Assembly: GCF_000384135.1 (NCBI RefSeq)
Contig: NZ_KB913028.1
Coordinates: 244,351-308,350, forward strand
Source: Succinispira mobilis DSM 6222
GTDB lineage: Bacteria > Bacillota > Negativicutes > Acidaminococcales > Succinispiraceae
Reading direction: 5' to 3'
DNA length: 64,000 nt
The notes beneath the pieces were generated by a model that worked only from the letters and a program-made list of their open reading frames with translations, did no database searches and had not been told where the DNA came from. Position 1 is the stretch's first letter; each line of letters opens with the position of its first letter. This document shows, piece by piece, positions 62,092-64,000 of this stretch. The position numbers and the translations under genes were made by a program.

Positions 62092-63690
62092 TTAAATGAA
62101 ACGTTGAAATATCATGGTGAGGCGGGGCCCAATTACAGGTAATTTTTGGAGACTGTCACGATCCACAGCACCTAATAATAGGGTCAAGAAAGTGTACACG
62201 GGAATGGCAAATAAAATTGCCAAAAATAGATTTAAGTTGGCGGAGGTGGTAATTTGCCAGTAGATGGTTGCGTAAACTACAAGGCCCATACAAAGTGAAG
62301 CAAAACTTAATTTGCCCAGCTGCCATAAATTGGGGGAAAAACCAGTATATTTATAAATGAAAAATAAATTTAAAATTGCAGCAAAAGCAATATCCACTAC
62401 CGTTGCTAAAGCGGCTCCTTTAATTCCTAAAAAAGGTAGAGCGGTTAATTGATAGTTAAGTAATACTTTTAGTAAAGCCGCTAAAATCATATTAAACATG
62501 GGAATACTTGTATGCCCTAAGCCTTGTAAAATACCAGTACTAACTTGATGAACACCCAAAATAAAAATACCAAAACTCATAACTTGAATGGTAGGCGTGG
62601 CTAAAGGCGCGTTATAAATTAAGCTGGAAATTGGTTCAGCTAAGACAAAAAGACCGACACTACAGGGAATAGTAATCAAAGCCGCAACATTAAAGGCCGT
62701 ATTCACCTGCTTGCTAATCGCTTCTTTAGCTTTTAAGGCAGCTAATTTGGCGATAGAAGGCACTAAACTAATTGCTAAGCTAGCAGTTAAGATTGTGGAG
62801 AGGTTTACTAAAGGCACAGCCATACCGGTTAAATAGCCAAAAAGCTCCGTGGCTTGACTCACGCTGAAACCAGCTACTTCTAGGCGAGCGGGGACAATAA
62901 GTAAGTCCATGTTAGCGACTAACGGCAACATTAAGCTAGACATAGATACGGGCAGTGCCAGTCGCAATAAACGCTTAATAATAGTTAGAGCGCTGTCGCT
63001 AATAGTGAGGGTAGTTTGTTGATTGAGTTTAAGTGCCATTTCTTTTTGCATTCTTTTATAAAAAAACATTAACACTAATAGTCCGCCAACAGCGCCGACA
63101 CCAGCTCCTAAACTCGCTCCGGCTGCGGCGTACTCTAAACCATAGGGCAAAAGAGCATTAGCCATAGCAATCATCGTAATAACGCGTAAGAGTTGTTCGC
63201 AAATTTCGGAAACAGCAGTAGGCGTCATCGTTTGCCAACCTTGAAGATAGCCACGAAAACTGGAGAGAAAAGTTACGAAAAATACAGCGGGGGCTAGAGC
63301 AATAATTGAATAATAAGCACGAGCGTCACGGATTAAACCCCAAGAAACCAGAGCTTTGGCACCAAACACTAGCGCGAGTGAAAACACTAAACCGGTCAGA
63401 AACAGAAAATACAAGGAAGTGTGAAAAACCTTCTTGGCGCCGATATAATCATTTTTGGCTAGTTTCTCTGCGGTAATAATCGAAATGGCTACGGGAATGC
63501 CAGCAGAAGAAACACTTAAGGCTAAAAGGTAAATAGGAAAACCCATTTGATATAAGCCAATGCCTTCACCACCAAGAACACGAGACAGGATAATCCAATT
63601 CAAGGAGCCTATTACTTTTACGACAATTCCCGAAATAGTAAGTATTAAAGTGCCAGTCAGAAAACTGGGCATTAAATTATTTTTGCTCAT
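62092..63690 (-). CDS. SpoVB/Wzx family lipid-linked oligosaccharide flippase (MOP superfamily)
   Basis: 532 residues, about 14 membrane helices. LTISGIVVKVIGSLNWIILS, RVLGGEGIGLYQMGFPIYLL and FRGYLQGWQTMTPTAVSEIC are hallmarks of the SpoVB/YtgP branch. Members translocate lipid II or polysaccharide precursors across the membrane. ATG at 63690; AAGGA lies about 16 bases upstream, too far to be convincing. It is followed by citX, with which it seems cotranscribed. Confidence 0.9.
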   Translation of the reverse strand: MSKNNLMPSFLTGTLILTISGIVVKVIGSLNWIILSRVLGGEGIGLYQMGFPIYLLALSVSSAGIPVAISIITAEKLAKNDYIGAKKVFHTSLYFLFLTGLVFSLALVFGAKALVSWGLIRDARAYYSIIALAPAVFFVTFLSSFRGYLQGWQTMTPTAVSEICEQLLRVITMIAMANALLPYGLEYAAAGASLGAGVGAVGGLLVLMFFYKRMQKEMALKLNQQTTLTISDSALTIIKRLLRLALPVSMSSLMLPLVANMDLLIVPARLEVAGFSVSQATELFGYLTGMAVPLVNLSTILTASLAISLVPSIAKLAALKAKEAISKQVNTAFNVAALITIPCSVGLFVLAEPISSLIYNAPLATPTIQVMSFGIFILGVHQVSTGILQGLGHTSIPMFNMILAALLKVLLNYQLTALPFLGIKGAALATVVDIAFAAILNLFFIYKYTGFSPNLWQLGKLSFASLCMGLVVYATIYWQITTSANLNLFLAILFAIPVYTFLTLLLGAVDRDSLQKLPVIGPRLTMIFQRFI

Positions 63691-64000
63691 AAGTTAATTA
63701 TATATTCCTTTAGTTTAAATTTATCAATATACCCATCACTATATTCTATATAACTAATTAGGTTTTAGCAATAACTTAAAATAAGATTTCCAGAAATCTA
63801 CTGAATTTAAAAGGTGATTGTTGTTGATTTAGGCGATTATTTAAAATTAACTCAAGCTCGGCAATTTAAACAACAAACTGGGACGGTAGTTAGTGATAAG
63901 TTTAGACCACTAACTACCGCCCCGTTTAAGTATAATTATATTAAGATTAAATTCAAGTTAGCAAAATCAGTTAAGTTTTAGGCAGATCGACCTAAGTCAC
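63691..64000. other. Right-edge spacer with a strong hairpin
   Basis: 310 bases without a credible gene. CGGTAGTTAGTG/CACTAACTACCG at 63884-63895 and 63908-63919 forms a 12-bp perfect stem with further G/C pairs outside. A 55-codon frame (63814-63981) crosses it and has no supporting evidence. Confidence 0.5.

Noticed and set aside
63814-63981. 55-codon ORF at the right edge starting GTG
   Set aside because: AAAAGG abuts the GTG with no spacing, the frame crosses a strong hairpin, and composition is like the spacer.

Overview
The window is a replication-origin region of a low-GC Bacillota (Firmicutes) chromosome. The gene order dnaA-dnaN-yaaA-recF-remB-gyrB-gyrA on one side of oriC and rpmH-rnpA-yidD-yidC-jag-mnmE-mnmG-rsmG-noc-parB on the other is the classic Firmicute origin layout. 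There are no sporulation or phage genes in the core. A DciA-type helicase-loader candidate sits beside recF, and a branched-chain amino acid ABC cluster with two binding proteins lies next to an AcuB-like protein. Together with a complete Na+/anion symporter, this suggests an anaerobic Negativicute, perhaps of the Acidaminococcaceae type. That placement is inferred from gene content, not from a database search.

Layout. 1-2.0 kb: the end of a hydantoinase/oxoprolinase-like gene and a histone-deacetylase-family hydrolase. 2.1-14.2 kb, all on the minus strand: gyrA, a TSUP permease, thiN, two small unknown genes, gyrB, remB, dciA, recF, yaaA, dnaN, dnaA. DnaA boxes lie on both sides of dnaA (12.4-12.7 kb and 14.2-14.5 kb), so oriC is probably bipartite. 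14.7-38.4 kb, all on the plus strand: ribosome/tRNA-modification/membrane-insertion genes, noc and parB with a parS site but no parA, DUF554, DUF4446, an M23 peptidase, bactofilin, the liv cluster, acuB, DUF951, ychF, rpsF-ssb-rpsR, and a very large PAS/GAF/GGDEF/hemerythrin protein. Transcription in these two blocks runs away from oriC.

38.5-48.7 kb is an accessory stretch on mixed strands. It holds a DASS-family anion symporter bracketed by related inverted repeats, a LysR regulator with a tautomerase and a divergent SSS symporter, and a MocR regulator with a divergent LysE/RhtB exporter. It also holds a tiny gene resembling only the little-finger domain of a Y-family DNA polymerase, under a LexA-like box, followed by an exported rhodanese, a small membrane protein and an ArsP-type permease. 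48.9-56.5 kb carries yybS-gdpP-rplI-dnaB-purB-purA on the minus strand, inverted in order and direction relative to the usual origin arrangement and head-on to the fork from oriC. 57-63.7 kb: a Ca2+-type P-ATPase, a TerD-like protein, an MBL-fold hydrolase, a CitX-like protein and a SpoVB/Wzx-type flippase.

The observations most worth following are the ParA-less Noc/ParB pair with parS at the noc 3' end, the apparently SOS-regulated stand-alone little-finger protein, GyrA with Gln83/Ser87 at the quinolone-resistance positions, the inverted dnaB-purA segment, and the repeats around the DASS gene. No tRNA, rRNA, CRISPR array, IS element or prophage was recognised.
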